From Halobellus clavatus (GTDB taxonomy: Archaea; Halobacteriota; Halobacteria; Halobacteriales; Haloferacaceae), in NCBI RefSeq assembly GCF_900107195.1, contig NZ_FNPB01000010.1, positions 1 through 64,000 of the forward strand: DNA of 64,000 nt. Direction: 5' to 3'. Positions 40,968 to 51,345 of the stretch are shown here, one piece after another. The translations under genes and the position numbers were made by a program. Each line of letters opens with the position of its first letter. Position 1 is the first letter of the stretch. The notes under the pieces were generated by a model. That model did no database searches. It was not told the origin of the DNA and saw nothing but the letters and a program-made list of their open reading frames with translations.

Positions 40968-42075
40968 CCGCCGTCCCCACGTCGCCGGTGTCGCCAACGT
41001 CGCGAACCGCAGCGACGAAGGCGCCGAGTCCTAACAGCACTACCGCGAACTGGATTAGCCCGCCAACGACGGGAACCGCGGCGAGTATCGTCACGACGGC
41101 GACGCCGACCAGCAGCGCCACCCAGCGATTCGCATAATCGGCCAGCGACAGCGTCCAGCTGCCGATCGCGACGGCGCCGTACACGCTGGCGACCCACAAC
41201 AGCACGCCGAAGACGAGGAAGCCAGCCAGCGAGAGCGGGATGCCGACGATCGTGATGAGCAGTATCAGGAGGGCGATCGGCGTCGCGATCAGCGCGAGCA
41301 GACCGACGCCGAGGCTCCGGAGCGTCCGCGTCGTGCCCTCGGTGACCACCCGGCGACCGAACGCCGGGGCGGCGAACAGGAGGACGGCTCCGAGGAGGAG
41401 GTTCGTGACGGCGCCATAGAGCGTGCCGACCCAACTGGGAATCGTCGGCAGCGACGCCCCGCCGCCACCGCCGCCGGAGCCGAACACGTCAGGGCCGGCG
41501 ACCGACAGATTCTCGTCGCGAGTGACCTCGCCCGCGACGGTCGCGCCGTCGGCGATCGTTGCGGTCTCGGCGTCGTACGTTAGCGACCCGCCGATGGAGG
41601 CGTTCGGTCCGACGGCGAACGTCTCCGCGCCGACGGTCGCGTCGCCGTCGACTGTCCCGTCGAGTCGGACGTCAGCCGACCCCGCTTCGAGCGCGCCCCC
41701 GATCCGGGCGCCCTCGCGGAGTTCGAATGCGGCCGAACCGGCGGTGACGTCGCCCTCGACGACGCCTTCGACGATGACGCTCCCCGCGGCCGCGTCCACG
41801 GAGCCTGTCACGCGGCCGGTCTCGGTGATCAGGACCGACCCGGCCGCGGCCTCGACGTCGCCATCGACCGTCCCGGCGATGATGACGCTCCCGGCAGCCA
41901 CTTCGAGGGGTCCGTCGCGCGTCTCTTCGGCGTCAACGCGGACGACGCCGCCGAAGGATCCGTCTCCGCCCGGCCCGCTCGGGCCGGTCGACTGTGCGCT
42001 TGCGAGTGCTGGCACTCCGCCGAGGACGACGAGCGCGGCGAGGAGGAGTGCCAGGTGTGGATGGAGGTGTGACAT
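40945..42075 (-). CDS. Bactofilin-like protein with signal peptide and membrane helices
   Basis: 376 residues. A Sec-type signal ending at ALASAQ (about residue 28) is followed by a right-handed beta-helix-like region made of G-x-V/D-G-x-V/A repeats (VAAGSVIIAGTVDGDVEAAA and so on, to about residue 180), as in bactofilin polymers. A glycine/serine linker leads to four hydrophobic helices and a short tail. The extracellular part would be the beta-helix. Start ATG 42075; a GTG at 42084 is in frame. Function unknown, perhaps cell-surface structure. Confidence 0.82.
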   Translation of the reverse strand: MSHLHPHLALLLAALVVLGGVPALASAQSTGPSGPGGDGSFGGVVRVDAEETRDGPLEVAAGSVIIAGTVDGDVEAAAGSVLITETGRVTGSVDAAAGSVIVEGVVEGDVTAGSAAFELREGARIGGALEAGSADVRLDGTVDGDATVGAETFAVGPNASIGGSLTYDAETATIADGATVAGEVTRDENLSVAGPDVFGSGGGGGGASLPTIPSWVGTLYGAVTNLLLGAVLLFAAPAFGRRVVTEGTTRTLRSLGVGLLALIATPIALLILLITIVGIPLSLAGFLVFGVLLWVASVYGAVAIGSWTLSLADYANRWVALLVGVAVVTILAAVPVVGGLIQFAVVLLGLGAFVAAVRDVGDTGDVGTAAGPTAVE

Positions 42076-42229
42076 CGTGCTCACGAGAGGGGGACCTCTC
42101 AGGTGAGGCTACGATGGAACGTGAGTAAAAACTTATCATCTATCTAATTGGTATCCGGCCGTGGACGCCGGTCGGTCCCTCGGCTGCCGGCGCGCGGAGG
42201 TTTTTGACGCCCCGGTTCGTGGCACCGCT

Positions 42230-43207
42230 ATGGAGTACACGACACTCGGTAACACGGGCGTAACGGTCTCGAAGATCTGTCTCGGCTGTATGAGCTTCGG
42301 GGACATCGGCTGGCGCGATTGGGTCCTCGACGAGGAGGCGGGGACCGAACTGGTCGACCGGGCGATCGACCTCGGTGTGAACTTCTTCGACACGGCGAAT
42401 ATGTACTCCGAGGGCGGCTCAGAGCGCGTCCTCGGTAACGCCCTCGCGGAGTACGACCGCGAGGAGTTCGTCGTCGCCTCGAAGGTCTACTTCCAGATGG
42501 ACGAAGACGACCCCAACTCCGGCGGGCTCTCGAAGAAAGCCATCGAGCGTGAACTCGACAACTCGCTCGATCGTCTCGGGATGGACACACTGGACCTGCT
42601 GCAGATCCACCGCTGGGACTACGACACTCCGATCGAACAGACGATGCGTGCGCTGGACGACGCTGTCCAGCGAGGCAAGGCCCGATACGTCGGCGCGTCG
42701 TCGATGTGGGCACACCAGTTCGCCGAGGCGCAGCACGTCGCCGAACGCGAGGGCTTGACGCCGTTCTCGACGATGCAGAACCACTACAATCTCCTCTATC
42801 GGGAGGAAGAGCGCGAGATGCTGCCGCTCTGTGACAAACAGGACGTCGGCGTCATCCCGTGGTCGCCGCTGGCTCGCGGGTGGCTGACCCGCCCCCACGA
42901 GGAGGCCCGTTCGACGACGCGCGGGGAGAGCGACGACTACGCGCACCAGCATCCGTACCTGGAGGGCGGCGGCCGCGAAGTCAACGAGCGCGTCCAGGAG
43001 CTCGCCGAGGAGAAGGGCGTGAAGATGGCACAGATCGGCCTCGCGTGGCTGTTCGAGGACGACCGCGTCGACGCGCCGATCGTCGGGACGACGAGCGTCG
43101 AACACCTCGAAGACGCGGTCGAAGCGCTGTCGATCGATCTCTCGCAGTCGGACATCGAGTACCTCGAGGAGCCGTACGAACCCGTCCGCGTCTCGGGCCA
43201 CGAGTGA
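42230..43207 (+). CDS. Aldo/keto reductase
   Basis: 325 residues, (beta/alpha)8 barrel. The catalytic Asp-Tyr pair is in FFDTANMYSEGGSE, the lysine in VVASKVYFQ and the histidine in LLQIHRWD, all as expected; the NADPH-binding end reads PIVGTTSVEHLEDAVEA. It reduces an aldehyde or ketone of unknown identity. The ATG at 42230 is chosen since MEYTTLGNTGVTVS is the standard beginning. It is divergent from the bactofilin-like gene. Confidence 0.95.
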   Translation: MEYTTLGNTGVTVSKICLGCMSFGDIGWRDWVLDEEAGTELVDRAIDLGVNFFDTANMYSEGGSERVLGNALAEYDREEFVVASKVYFQMDEDDPNSGGLSKKAIERELDNSLDRLGMDTLDLLQIHRWDYDTPIEQTMRALDDAVQRGKARYVGASSMWAHQFAEAQHVAEREGLTPFSTMQNHYNLLYREEEREMLPLCDKQDVGVIPWSPLARGWLTRPHEEARSTTRGESDDYAHQHPYLEGGGREVNERVQELAEEKGVKMAQIGLAWLFEDDRVDAPIVGTTSVEHLEDAVEALSIDLSQSDIEYLEEPYEPVRVSGHE

Positions 43208-43267
43208 GAGCACGAGTGAGCCTGCGAGCGAGGAACTGGATCGACCGCGAGAGCGGCTGACCCGAGG

Positions 43268-44494
43268 CTACGACGACCCGTCGACGGCGACCTCGCGGTC
43301 CTCGTTCGGTCCGCCGCTCTCAGATGCGGTGATCCGAACGACCGCGCGGGCGGCGACGAGTGCGATGGCCACCTCCGAGAGGCCGACGACGAGGAACGAC
43401 GTCAGATAGCCCGCGGCCGCCGTGGTGACGCCCCCCAGCAGGAAGCCCGCGAGAAAGCCGAGACTCCCGAAGACATTGAATCCGCCCAGCGCCGCCCCGC
43501 GCGTCTCCGGGGTGGCGACGTCGGTGACGAGCGCCATCGTCGCGGGTGAGACGAGCGCCCCGAGCGCGCCGACAGCGATCATCCCGGCGATGGCGAGCGC
43601 GACGGTCGGCGCGATGCCCACGGCGACGATGCCGAGTCCATAGCAGATGGAGCCGACGACGACCGGGGCCGCTCGGCCGATCCGATCCGAGAGGATTCCC
43701 GCGGGATACTGCAACAGCGCGAACGGGACGAAGAACGCCGCGAGAGCGAGCCCCGCACCCGCCGCGCTCAGTCCGAACGCGTCGCGGAAGTAGTAGACTC
43801 CGACCAGCGCGAAGAACCCCGCAGTCATCCGGTCGATGAACCCAAACGCGTACGGGACGCCGAGTTGCGGCCGGCGTCTGAGCCGCCGGAGCGCGTCGCC
43901 GACGCGGAGGCCCTCGGCACCCGGGAGGTCCTCGGAGATGGTCACGAAAAGCACCGCGACGACGAGGAGCGTCGTTGCGGCCGCGTACAGCGGATAGATA
44001 GGGTCTGCGTCGGCCAGTCGGCCGCCGACGACCGAACCGATCGCGGCCCCCAGTCCGATCGCGATCCCGGCCGCCCCCATGTTCTGGCCGTTGCCGCCGG
44101 CGAGATCCGCGAGCGCGGTGATCGCCAGCGAGAACGCGCCGATCGTCATCGCGCCGCCGAAGAGTCGAATGACGAGCACAGCACTGAACGAGAGCCCCAG
44201 TCCCGGGGCGGCCGCCAGCAGAAGATAACTGGACGCGCCGCCGACGGCACCGGCCGCTGCGAGCGGCGTTCGTCGGCCGAGCGCGTCGCTCGCGGCCCCC
44301 CAGACGCTCGCGAAGATCACGAAGGCGGCGAACTCCGCGACCAAGAACCACATTCCCGCCCGGATCGCCCCGTCGCCGCCCAGCGCCGAGATGATGTCCT
44401 CGACGCCCGGGTACAGAAAGACCTGCGAGACGAGGACGCCCCAGACGGCTACCGCCAGCCGGATCCGGGTTCCACGACGAGTCACAGTCTCCAT
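43268..44494 (-). CDS. Major facilitator superfamily transporter (first)
   Basis: 408 residues with about twelve hydrophobic helices and the motif-A-like loop GAASDALGRRTPLAAAG between helices 2 and 3, plus GILSDRIGRAAPVVVGS in the second half. This two-halved structure is typical of MFS exporters. Substrate unknown. Its 3' end converges on the aldo/keto reductase gene with a 60-bp gap. The ATG at 44494 is the natural start. Confidence 0.92.
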   Translation of the reverse strand: METVTRRGTRIRLAVAVWGVLVSQVFLYPGVEDIISALGGDGAIRAGMWFLVAEFAAFVIFASVWGAASDALGRRTPLAAAGAVGGASSYLLLAAAPGLGLSFSAVLVIRLFGGAMTIGAFSLAITALADLAGGNGQNMGAAGIAIGLGAAIGSVVGGRLADADPIYPLYAAATTLLVVAVLFVTISEDLPGAEGLRVGDALRRLRRRPQLGVPYAFGFIDRMTAGFFALVGVYYFRDAFGLSAAGAGLALAAFFVPFALLQYPAGILSDRIGRAAPVVVGSICYGLGIVAVGIAPTVALAIAGMIAVGALGALVSPATMALVTDVATPETRGAALGGFNVFGSLGFLAGFLLGGVTTAAAGYLTSFLVVGLSEVAIALVAARAVVRITASESGGPNEDREVAVDGSS

Positions 44495-44645
44495 AGCCGG
44501 CCAGAACAGATATTCACGTCGTTTTCCGCTCTCCCCAGTTCGACGCTCCGGGTACCCGGACTCGTCGTCCAGCCGTCATCGCCGGGCGTCCGGCGGTTCA
44601 CCGTCCCAACAGAACCCACTTTGCCGTCAGTCTCCTACGGCGTGT

Positions 44646-45947
44646 ATGGCTGATGGACCCGACGAGTGGACGCGGCGGGCAGCGATGAAGGCCGCCGTCG
44701 CGGCCGGCGGCGCGGCGGCCCTGTCGGCGTGTCTCGATCGGTCCTCGGAGCCGGCCCCGTCGGGCCCGGACGACCCCTCGTCGCTCCCGGCGCGACAGCA
44801 CGCGTGGAACGACCGCGTTCGAACCGACGACTACGGGAACAGGCTCCTGCCCCGACACCAGACGCTCATCTATCTTCGGCTTCCCGGCGAGGGGCCGCCG
44901 GAACCCGCCGCCCGGAGCGCCGTCGAGAGAGCCCTCAGGACGCTCGATCGAGCCTACGAGCGGAGCCACGATGGATTGCTCCACTCACTCGCGTACTCGC
45001 CGCGGTACTTCGATCGCTTCGACGACGCCCTCCCGGCGGATATCGATCTCCCCGAACCGCGCACGCTCTCGCCGTTCGAGACGCCGACGTTCGATCGGCA
45101 GGACGCGCTCTTACATCTCGCGTCTGATCGGCCGGACGTCGTCCTCGCGGCCGAGGAGGCGCTGCGGGGACGCGAATCGACGGTGAACGGTGTCGAGGTC
45201 GAAACCGCCCTGACCGACGCGTTCGTCGTCGCAGACCGCCGAACCGGGTTCGTCGGTGCCGGGCTGCCGGCCGAGAGACAGGACGGGCTCAAGGGGATCC
45301 CGAATTCGAACCCCGTTCCGGAGGCATCCCCGCTGTTTATGGGGTTCAAAGCGGGGTTCAGGAAGAACCAGGCCACCGAGGACACCGTCACCATACCGGA
45401 TGGCCCCTTCGCCGGTGCAACCACGAAACACGTCTCGAACCTCCGGATGCGCCTCGACGACTGGTACGGGGAGCAGTCGTTCGACGAGCGTGTCGCGGAG
45501 ATGTTTTCGCCCGCACACGCTGAACGCGGGGTTGTCGACGGTGTCGGCGAGAACCTCGGCGCGAGCAACGGCATCACGCCGGAGATACTGGATCGCATCC
45601 CCGAAGACGTTCGCGAGCACGCTCGCGTCGGCCACGCGCAGAAGGCGGCACGGGCGAACCGGAGGGACGACGGAACGGTCCGGACCCTCAGACGGCACTT
45701 CGAGTCGACCGACGACAACGAGGCCAGCCTCCACTTCCCGAGCCTCCAGCGGGAGATCTCGACGTTCGAGGAGGTCCGAGCCGCGATGAACGGAACGGAC
45801 CTGACGGAACTCCCCACGATCCGGCAGCGAGCGAACAACGGGATCCTCGAATACGTGTTCGTGAAGCGGCGCGGCAATTTCCTCGTGCCTCCGCGCTCGC
45901 TCCGAGCGCTGCCGACGCCCGCGGGTGACACACCCGGGCTCGACTGA
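44646..45947 (+). CDS. Tat-exported lipoprotein related to Dyp-type peroxidases (DUF7405-like)
   Basis: 433 residues. A twin-arginine pair at residues 10-11 in EWTRRAAMKAAV and a lipobox cysteine at residue 29 predict export and lipid anchoring. The C-terminal segment ARVGHAQKAARANRRDDGT matches the haem-ligand neighbourhood of Dyp peroxidases (a histidine before a K-x-x-R-x-N stretch), but the G-x-x-D-G motif of the distal pocket is not apparent. It may bind haem outside the cell. A longer frame from 44391 is unsupported. Confidence 0.72.
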   Translation: MADGPDEWTRRAAMKAAVAAGGAAALSACLDRSSEPAPSGPDDPSSLPARQHAWNDRVRTDDYGNRLLPRHQTLIYLRLPGEGPPEPAARSAVERALRTLDRAYERSHDGLLHSLAYSPRYFDRFDDALPADIDLPEPRTLSPFETPTFDRQDALLHLASDRPDVVLAAEEALRGRESTVNGVEVETALTDAFVVADRRTGFVGAGLPAERQDGLKGIPNSNPVPEASPLFMGFKAGFRKNQATEDTVTIPDGPFAGATTKHVSNLRMRLDDWYGEQSFDERVAEMFSPAHAERGVVDGVGENLGASNGITPEILDRIPEDVREHARVGHAQKAARANRRDDGTVRTLRRHFESTDDNEASLHFPSLQREISTFEEVRAAMNGTDLTELPTIRQRANNGILEYVFVKRRGNFLVPPRSLRALPTPAGDTPGLD

Positions 45948-46007
45948 GCAGTGTGGGGTGGGCAACAGGGACGGTTCGACGCTCGTCCGAATAGTGGAAC
46001 CCGACCG

Positions 46008-46694
46008 TTAGAGCTGGCTGTCGATCGCGCTACGAACCGTGTCCAAGCCGTATCCGTCGAGTAGTTCGCCGTCGACGTAGACCGCCGGCGTCCCGGGGAT
46101 CTCCCGTTCGACGCCCTCCTCGCGGTCCGCCTCGACGACGGGCCGGTAGGCTTCCTGATCGGCGGCCCCGGCCACCGCACACCCGTCGACGCCGAGGTCG
46201 TCAGCGAGGTCGTGGACGACCTGGTAGCCCTCGCCGGGCAGTCGATCCTGATTCTCGTAGACGCCCTTCGCGAACTCGAAGAAGGTCTCCTGATCGCTGC
46301 GGTCCTGTACTGCCCGGGCGGCCGAGGCGGCGAGCCACGACCAGTCGCTCACCGGGATCGGGAAGTCGAAGAAGCGGTAGTGCACGTCGCCGGCGTCGAC
46401 GTAGGTCGATTTGATCTCCGGATACACCGACTGGGTGAAGTCCCGGCAATGCGGACAGGTGAAGTCCTCGAACACGTCGACGGTGACGGGGGCGTCGCTG
46501 GGGCCGAGTGCCGGACGGGGGAGCGAGGAGACGGATTCGAGCGTGCCGACGTCACACCCCTCCGGGAGCGCGGCGCTGGCGGTCTGCGTACTCCCACTCT
46601 CACCACCGCCGCCACCGCCGAGACAGCCCGCGATCGATCCGAGCGCGGTCGCGCCGCCCAGCGCGGCGAGGTACGACCGTCGTGTGGTTCGCAT
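46008..46694 (-). CDS. Tat lipoprotein with DsbA-like thioredoxin domain
   Basis: 228 residues. RR at residues 5-6, hydrophobic stretch and lipobox cysteine at 24, then a glycine-rich linker and a DsbA-type thioredoxin fold with C80-P-H-C83 in FEDFTCPHCRDF and the cis-proline loop GTPAVYVDG. It likely forms or isomerises disulfides in exported proteins. It is divergent from the small DUF1918-like gene with starts about 95 bp apart, and converges on the Dyp-like gene. Confidence 0.9.
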   Translation of the reverse strand: MRTTRRSYLAALGGATALGSIAGCLGGGGGGESGSTQTASAALPEGCDVGTLESVSSLPRPALGPSDAPVTVDVFEDFTCPHCRDFTQSVYPEIKSTYVDAGDVHYRFFDFPIPVSDWSWLAASAARAVQDRSDQETFFEFAKGVYENQDRLPGEGYQVVHDLADDLGVDGCAVAGAADQEAYRPVVEADREEGVEREIPGTPAVYVDGELLDGYGLDTVRSAIDSQL

Positions 46695-46789
46695 ACCCGA
46701 ATTGTGGAACCGAACCCATATAATCGCGTTCGTCCCGGAACGCCGGGCGGAACCAGTCTATTTTTCACCGCCGCGCGCGCTCTGTCGGT

Positions 46790-46996
46790 ATGGAGTTCGA
46801 CGAAGACGACAGCGTGGTACTGCACGACAAACACAGCGAGTTCGACGGCGAGGTCGGCACCATCACGCAGGTCGTCGAGACGATGTTCGGCGACGCGACG
46901 TACACCATCAGCTTCGACGAGGGCCAGGAGGTCGGCGTGTCGGCCGATCAACTCGAGGTCGCAGACGACGCGGACGACGCGGACGACGAAGAGTAG
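46790..46996 (+). CDS. Small DUF1918-like acidic protein
   Basis: 68 residues. MEFDEDDSVVLHDKHSEFDG followed by GEVGTITQVV and TYTISFDEGQEVGV resembles the SH3-like fold of DUF1918 proteins. The C-terminus is a short acidic repeat (DDADDADDEE). Function unknown. The next gene begins 36 nt downstream on the same strand, so they may be co-transcribed. A ctattttt element lies about 30 nt upstream. Confidence 0.75.
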   Translation: MEFDEDDSVVLHDKHSEFDGEVGTITQVVETMFGDATYTISFDEGQEVGVSADQLEVADDADDADDEE

Positions 46997-47032
46997 CGGG
47001 AGTTTTTCACGCCCCAACGCGAAGCGTTCTCG

Positions 47033-47482
47033 ATGCCCCGAATCCCGTTTCACTACGTCGATCTGCGGACCTTCTGCTACGAGACCGAGGACGACAAGCG
47101 CGTAGAGAGTGCGCTGCGGACGTTCCTCCCCGAGGACTTCGCGGTGAGCCGCACCGAGAGCGAGGGCCACCACGGCGATCGGATCGTCGTCCTCTCGGCG
47201 CGCGTCGAGAACGCTGACGACGTCCGGCACGTCCTCCGGCGACTCGCGTCGCTTCCGGAGTTCGAGACCCTGCTCTCGGAGTTGGACGACCGCGTCACCG
47301 ACAACACCGAACTGTTCCTTCGCCTCGACAAACAGGCGGCGTTCGGCGGCACGGTCCGTCGCGGCGACGGCATCACCCTCCGAGCGAAGGTCGAGGCCTA
47401 CCCGGCGTCGAAGGAGGCGGCCGTCGAGAACGCCCGCGAGGCGCTCGAACGCGCAGCGACGCTCGATGCCGACCCCGAGTAG
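47033..47482 (+). CDS. Archaeal RNA-binding protein, COG1325 (DUF54) family
   Basis: 149 residues. Opening IPFHYVDLRTFCYETEDDKR, middle GHHGDRIVVLSARVENADDV and LFLRLDKQAAFGG match the COG1325 family, annotated as an exosome-associated or RNA-binding protein in archaea. Its detailed function is unclear. It follows the DUF1918-like gene by 36 nt. Confidence 0.88.
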   Translation: MPRIPFHYVDLRTFCYETEDDKRVESALRTFLPEDFAVSRTESEGHHGDRIVVLSARVENADDVRHVLRRLASLPEFETLLSELDDRVTDNTELFLRLDKQAAFGGTVRRGDGITLRAKVEAYPASKEAAVENAREALERAATLDADPE

Positions 47483-47571
47483 GGCGACCGGCTCTCCGAT
47501 TCGCTGTCGGCGTCGGACGCGCCGTTCAGAGCCGGTCGTGCCGCACACCAGCGACAGATACTGGCCATTGC

Positions 47572-47583
47572 AATAAATATATC
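47572..47583 (+). promoter_or_regulatory. TATA box of the gene at 47608
   Basis: aataaatatatc lies 25-36 nt before the ATG at 47608, consistent with a leaderless transcript. Confidence 0.55.
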
Positions 47584-47607
47584 ATCCGACCGAAAGAACG
47601 GTCGACG

Positions 47608-48261
47608 ATGCCCTCCACCCGTCAGGACGTCGATCGGCCGTCGGACGCGGTCGCCGTGGCGAATCGGTATCTCAGACGTGAACGCCCGCTGAGTGCCCTC
47701 GTCGCCCTGATCGTCGTCGCGATATTCGTCGGAACGTTCCTCGCGACCTCGCTCGTTCCAGCGCTCGTGATCGGGGCCGCGCTCGTGCTCCTCACCCGGG
47801 CACCGATCATCCGGTCCCGCGGATCAGTTCGGCTCCAGACCGACGCCGACGTAGAGAGCGTCGTCGACTCGTTCACCGGCGCGACGCCTCCAGTGCTGGC
47901 GTTTCAGTGGGGAATCGCAGATCGGATCTCCACGGAAGACGGGCGGGTCCGCTACCACATCTCGTATCTCTTCGGGTTGCGATCGGTCGCGGTGACTGTC
48001 GAGACCGAGACCGAGACCGCAGCGAACGGAACCCAACACCTCGAGTTGACAGTCACCGCGAACGAACGACCCTGGTCGACGTATGCTGTGCGGATCTCTC
48101 GAACGGCCGATCGGACCGTGATCGAGTACGAATACGAGGCTGACCGGCGGTTCGGCCTCCGACGGATCCCGCAACGTCTCGTCGCCGTGCGGTATCGCGA
48201 CGAGGCGCTCTCGGCGCAGGGGTACACGGTCGTCGACCGCGACGAACACTTCGGGGTGTAG
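47608..48261 (+). CDS. Two-helix membrane protein, function unknown
   Basis: 217 residues. Two hydrophobic helices at about residues 32-70 (LIVVAIFVGTFLATSLV and LVIGAALVLLT) are followed by a soluble, beta-rich domain with repeated V-x-V-E-T-E-T-E. No enzyme motif is visible. It converges on the large transducer gene (8-nt gap). I do not recognise a named family. Confidence 0.72.
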   Translation: MPSTRQDVDRPSDAVAVANRYLRRERPLSALVALIVVAIFVGTFLATSLVPALVIGAALVLLTRAPIIRSRGSVRLQTDADVESVVDSFTGATPPVLAFQWGIADRISTEDGRVRYHISYLFGLRSVAVTVETETETAANGTQHLELTVTANERPWSTYAVRISRTADRTVIEYEYEADRRFGLRRIPQRLVAVRYRDEALSAQGYTVVDRDEHFGV

Positions 48262-48269
48262 CGACTCGC

Positions 48270-50582
48270 TCAGTCGAGCGAGCCGCCGTCGGCGGCGGTT
48301 TCCGATCGGGTCAGGCCGCCTGACTGCGGCTCAGGCGTCGGCGACTCCGTCTCGGAGACGGTGAAGGCCGCCAACTGCGCCTGTAGTTCGTCGGCCTGGT
48401 CGGCGAGCGTTTCGGCACTCTGTGCGACCTGCGTGAGCGACGCGGTTTGCTCTTGAGCGGCCGCCGACACGGTGTCGGACTCCTCGTTCACCCGCTCGGC
48501 CTTCGTAGAGACCTGGTCGACCATACTGGCCACTTCCTCGGTCGAACTCGCCTGTGCGTCCGTCGCATCGCTGATCTCCTGGATGCTCTGGTTCGACGCC
48601 TCGACGTTGTCGGCGATCGCTCTGAGTGCCGCCGAGGCGTCCTCGGTCGTCGCCGCCCCGTCCTCGACTCGCTCACCCATCTCGCGGATGCTGCCCACGA
48701 CTTCGTCCGTCGACGCCTGGATGTCGGTGATGAGTCCCTCGATCTCGTCTGTCGAATCCGCGACTTCCTGTGCGAGTTCTTTGATCTCGTCGGCGATGAC
48801 GGCGAACCCCTCGCCCCCGTTGTTGGCCTGAGTAGCTTCGATCGAGGCGTTCAGCGCGAGCATATTTGTCTGCTCGGCGATGTCCGTGATCACCTCGACG
48901 ATCTCGCCGATCTCGTCCATCTCGCCCGCGAGCGACTCGACCTCCGTGATCGTCTGCTCGGCCTGACTCTCGATAGCGTCCATCTCTTCGAGCGCCGCGG
49001 TAGCCGATTCGCGGCCCTCCTCGCCGAGCGTCGCGGTCTGCTGTGATTTCGTCGCCATCTCGTCCACCGAGGAGGCGACTTCCTCGATGGTTCCCGAGAG
49101 GTCCTGCATCTCCGCGGCGACCTCTTGGAGGTTCGCCGACTGTGACTCGGCGTCCGCGGCGATGTCCTGGATCGAGGCGTTCATCTGTTCGCTCGCGGAC
49201 TGGCTTTCGGCCGTGCCGGCGGTGACTTCCTCGCTGGCGACCGCGACGCGGTCGGCGAACGAACGAATCTCGACGACCGTCTCCTCGATGTTCCCGACCA
49301 TCGCGTTGAACGCCTCGCCGATCTGTGTCATCGCCGCGTTCTCGCTTTCAGGATCGACGCGGACGGTGAGTTCCCCGTCGGCGGCGCGTTCCATTCCCGA
49401 GCTGTACGCGTCGGCCTTGGCTTCGAGGTGGTCGACGAGCTCCGCCGAGCGCTGCTTTTCGCGCTCGGCCTCCCGGATCCGCTCGCGGAGGGCGTCACGC
49501 ATCCCGCCGAACGCGCCGTAGAGTTGTCCGATCTCGTCGACCCGGGCTGATTCGAACGCGACATCGAGGTCACCGTCTTCGAGGGCCTGCGCCTTCGAGG
49601 TCAGCCGGTTGAGTTCCGAAATGGTGTTGCGACCGATCGTCACGCCTAGCACAGCGAAGCCCAACAACGCCCCGCCGAGGAGGATCAACAAGTTCTGCGA
49701 AATCTGTTGTTGGAGGGCGAAGAGCGTGCTCGTCGGCGAGTGGATCATCACGACCCAGTCCGTGCCCGCGACCGGCGCGTAGCCCATCGCCATCTCCGTA
49801 CCGCTCATCTCCATCTCCATATACCCGGACTGTCCGTCCAGCCCGTTCTTGACGGCCATCGAGTCGACCGATTCCGTGTCCGAAGCGCCCATATTCTGCG
49901 TCAGGATCTCGTCGGTTCGGTGGCTGAGGACGGTGGTTCCGTCGGAGTCGACGACCTTCGTGAACGAATCCTGAAGCGGCCGAGGCAGGCCAGCGGCGTA
50001 GCTCTCGAGATCGATCACCATCACGAGGACGCGATTCTCCTGATTCGGCACGGCGGCGATGACTGCGGCTGCGGCCGTCTGGGTGTTCGGGTCCTCGTAC
50101 GGTTCCGAGACGCGAACGCCGTTCTCGCCCAGGTCGAGCGAGCGCTGCATCCACGGGATACCGCGAACGGCGGCGTTGGCTCCGACCGCTTCCGACTCGG
50201 AACTGGCCCGATAGATGCCCGTCTGGGTGTCAAGATAGTGAACGACGACGACGTCACTCGGGAGTTTGCCGTCTTCGAGTTGCTGACTGAGATACGCGGA
50301 GATCTGCGGTGAATCGCCGCTCTGGACGGGTGCCGAGTACGCCAGCGTCTGGGCGGCCGTTCTCATTTGCTGGACCCACTCGCTGAGTGACACCGACTGC
50401 GTCTCCGCGGCCGTCTCCAGTCGAATTTGGGCGTCTTGTGACAGTTCCTCGTTGGTCTCGACGTACGTTACGGCGCCGACGCTGCCGATGAACAGCAGGA
50501 TGACGAAGATCGCGATGCCGGATTTGACCGCCCATCGCTTCCGGATCATCGCAGGGATCACTATCTCGCGTAGTGGGCGCAT
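48270..50582 (-). CDS. Methyl-accepting chemotaxis transducer with extracellular Cache-type sensor
   Basis: 770 residues. Helix 1 at about residues 18-38, a large extracellular region (40-280) with the PAS-like order of dCache domains ([12 protein letters not shown]...[15 protein letters not shown]...[17 protein letters not shown]), helix 2 (about 285-310), HAMP and a coiled-coil signalling region with the tip [20 protein letters not shown]. Ligands of Cache domains are often amino acids or amines, but none can be assigned. The ATG at 50582 is used; an ORF open to 50852 is a false extension. An IR lies just upstream of its TATA box. Confidence 0.94.
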   Translation of the reverse strand: MRPLREIVIPAMIRKRWAVKSGIAIFVILLFIGSVGAVTYVETNEELSQDAQIRLETAAETQSVSLSEWVQQMRTAAQTLAYSAPVQSGDSPQISAYLSQQLEDGKLPSDVVVVHYLDTQTGIYRASSESEAVGANAAVRGIPWMQRSLDLGENGVRVSEPYEDPNTQTAAAAVIAAVPNQENRVLVMVIDLESYAAGLPRPLQDSFTKVVDSDGTTVLSHRTDEILTQNMGASDTESVDSMAVKNGLDGQSGYMEMEMSGTEMAMGYAPVAGTDWVVMIHSPTSTLFALQQQISQNLLILLGGALLGFAVLGVTIGRNTISELNRLTSKAQALEDGDLDVAFESARVDEIGQLYGAFGGMRDALRERIREAEREKQRSAELVDHLEAKADAYSSGMERAADGELTVRVDPESENAAMTQIGEAFNAMVGNIEETVVEIRSFADRVAVASEEVTAGTAESQSASEQMNASIQDIAADAESQSANLQEVAAEMQDLSGTIEEVASSVDEMATKSQQTATLGEEGRESATAALEEMDAIESQAEQTITEVESLAGEMDEIGEIVEVITDIAEQTNMLALNASIEATQANNGGEGFAVIADEIKELAQEVADSTDEIEGLITDIQASTDEVVGSIREMGERVEDGAATTEDASAALRAIADNVEASNQSIQEISDATDAQASSTEEVASMVDQVSTKAERVNEESDTVSAAAQEQTASLTQVAQSAETLADQADELQAQLAAFTVSETESPTPEPQSGGLTRSETAADGGSLD

Positions 50583-50604
50583 TATCACGCTGTGGGAAGG
50601 GTAC

Positions 50605-50633
50605 CCAATTAAGTGATAGGTCGTGACTATCAC
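50605..50633 (-). promoter_or_regulatory. Promoter of the Cache transducer with a perfect inverted repeat
   Basis: gtgatag (50613-50619) and ctatcac (50627-50633) form a 7-bp inverted repeat with a 7-nt spacer. A cttaatt TATA-like element on the minus strand overlaps its inner edge (about 50607-50613), 25-31 nt before the ATG at 50582. The repeat may be an operator or activator site. Confidence 0.55.
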
Positions 50634-50820
50634 GGTTGAAAATAGCCTCGGAACGACCGGCCAGTCGGGCCGTACCGGGGGTCGAGTCGGGCCGGGTGAA
50701 TCCGTGCCGGGATCGGACCGGTCGACGGGAGGGGCCGCAGCCAGCGTGAAGAGTAACGGCCGTCGTCGGAGAGAACCACTCGCGGAGAGAGATCCGCTCG
50801 GACGGGGCCGAGAAACCGGG

Positions 50821-51228
50821 CTACTGTGCGTCCTCGATCTGCGGCGAGACATCTTCAGAGAGGTAGTCGATGCACCACTCGATATCGGCCATCGAGGCGG
50901 CCGTTCCGTCGCGCTGAATCGAGATCAGGATGCCCGACTTCGTCGTCAGGTTGTCCGGCCACTGCAAGATCCACGCCTCCTCGAAGATGTGGATGACCGA
51001 CTGGAGGTCGCCTGTCTTGAATGCGTCTTCCGTCCCTCCGAGGTTCAGTTGACTGAGAACGGCTTCGTCGACCAGTTCGCGGTCCTCGGCGTTCGAGTAC
51101 GACGCGCGAACGTCCGCTCGGAGTTTCATCTCGAAGTCCAGCCCGTTGTATCGGGTCACACCCCGGAGCTCGTCACCGACGCGTTCGGAGACGGCGTCCC
51201 AGATCGTCTCTACGAGCGGTTCAGTCAT
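50821..51228 (-). CDS. Uncharacterised small acidic haloarchaeal protein
   Basis: 135 residues, cytoplasmic by composition. [20 protein letters not shown] starts it and [16 protein letters not shown] lies near the middle; the order of helix-strand-strand-helix is similar to uncharacterised haloarchaeal families such as DUF7522, but I cannot confirm this. It is upstream of the Cache transducer on the same strand, 238 nt away, with its own promoter. No function can be given. Confidence 0.62.
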   Translation of the reverse strand: MTEPLVETIWDAVSERVGDELRGVTRYNGLDFEMKLRADVRASYSNAEDRELVDEAVLSQLNLGGTEDAFKTGDLQSVIHIFEEAWILQWPDNLTTKSGILISIQRDGTAASMADIEWCIDYLSEDVSPQIEDAQ

Positions 51229-51345
51229 ATGTGATTGTGGTGGGGAGATGTGTTAACTATTGTTGCAGATAGCCCAACGGCGGCCGCCTGACGGTGAGAG
51301 CCCGTTCAGTCGTCGTGGGAGGTCGGGACGTTCGTTCGGACCGGC

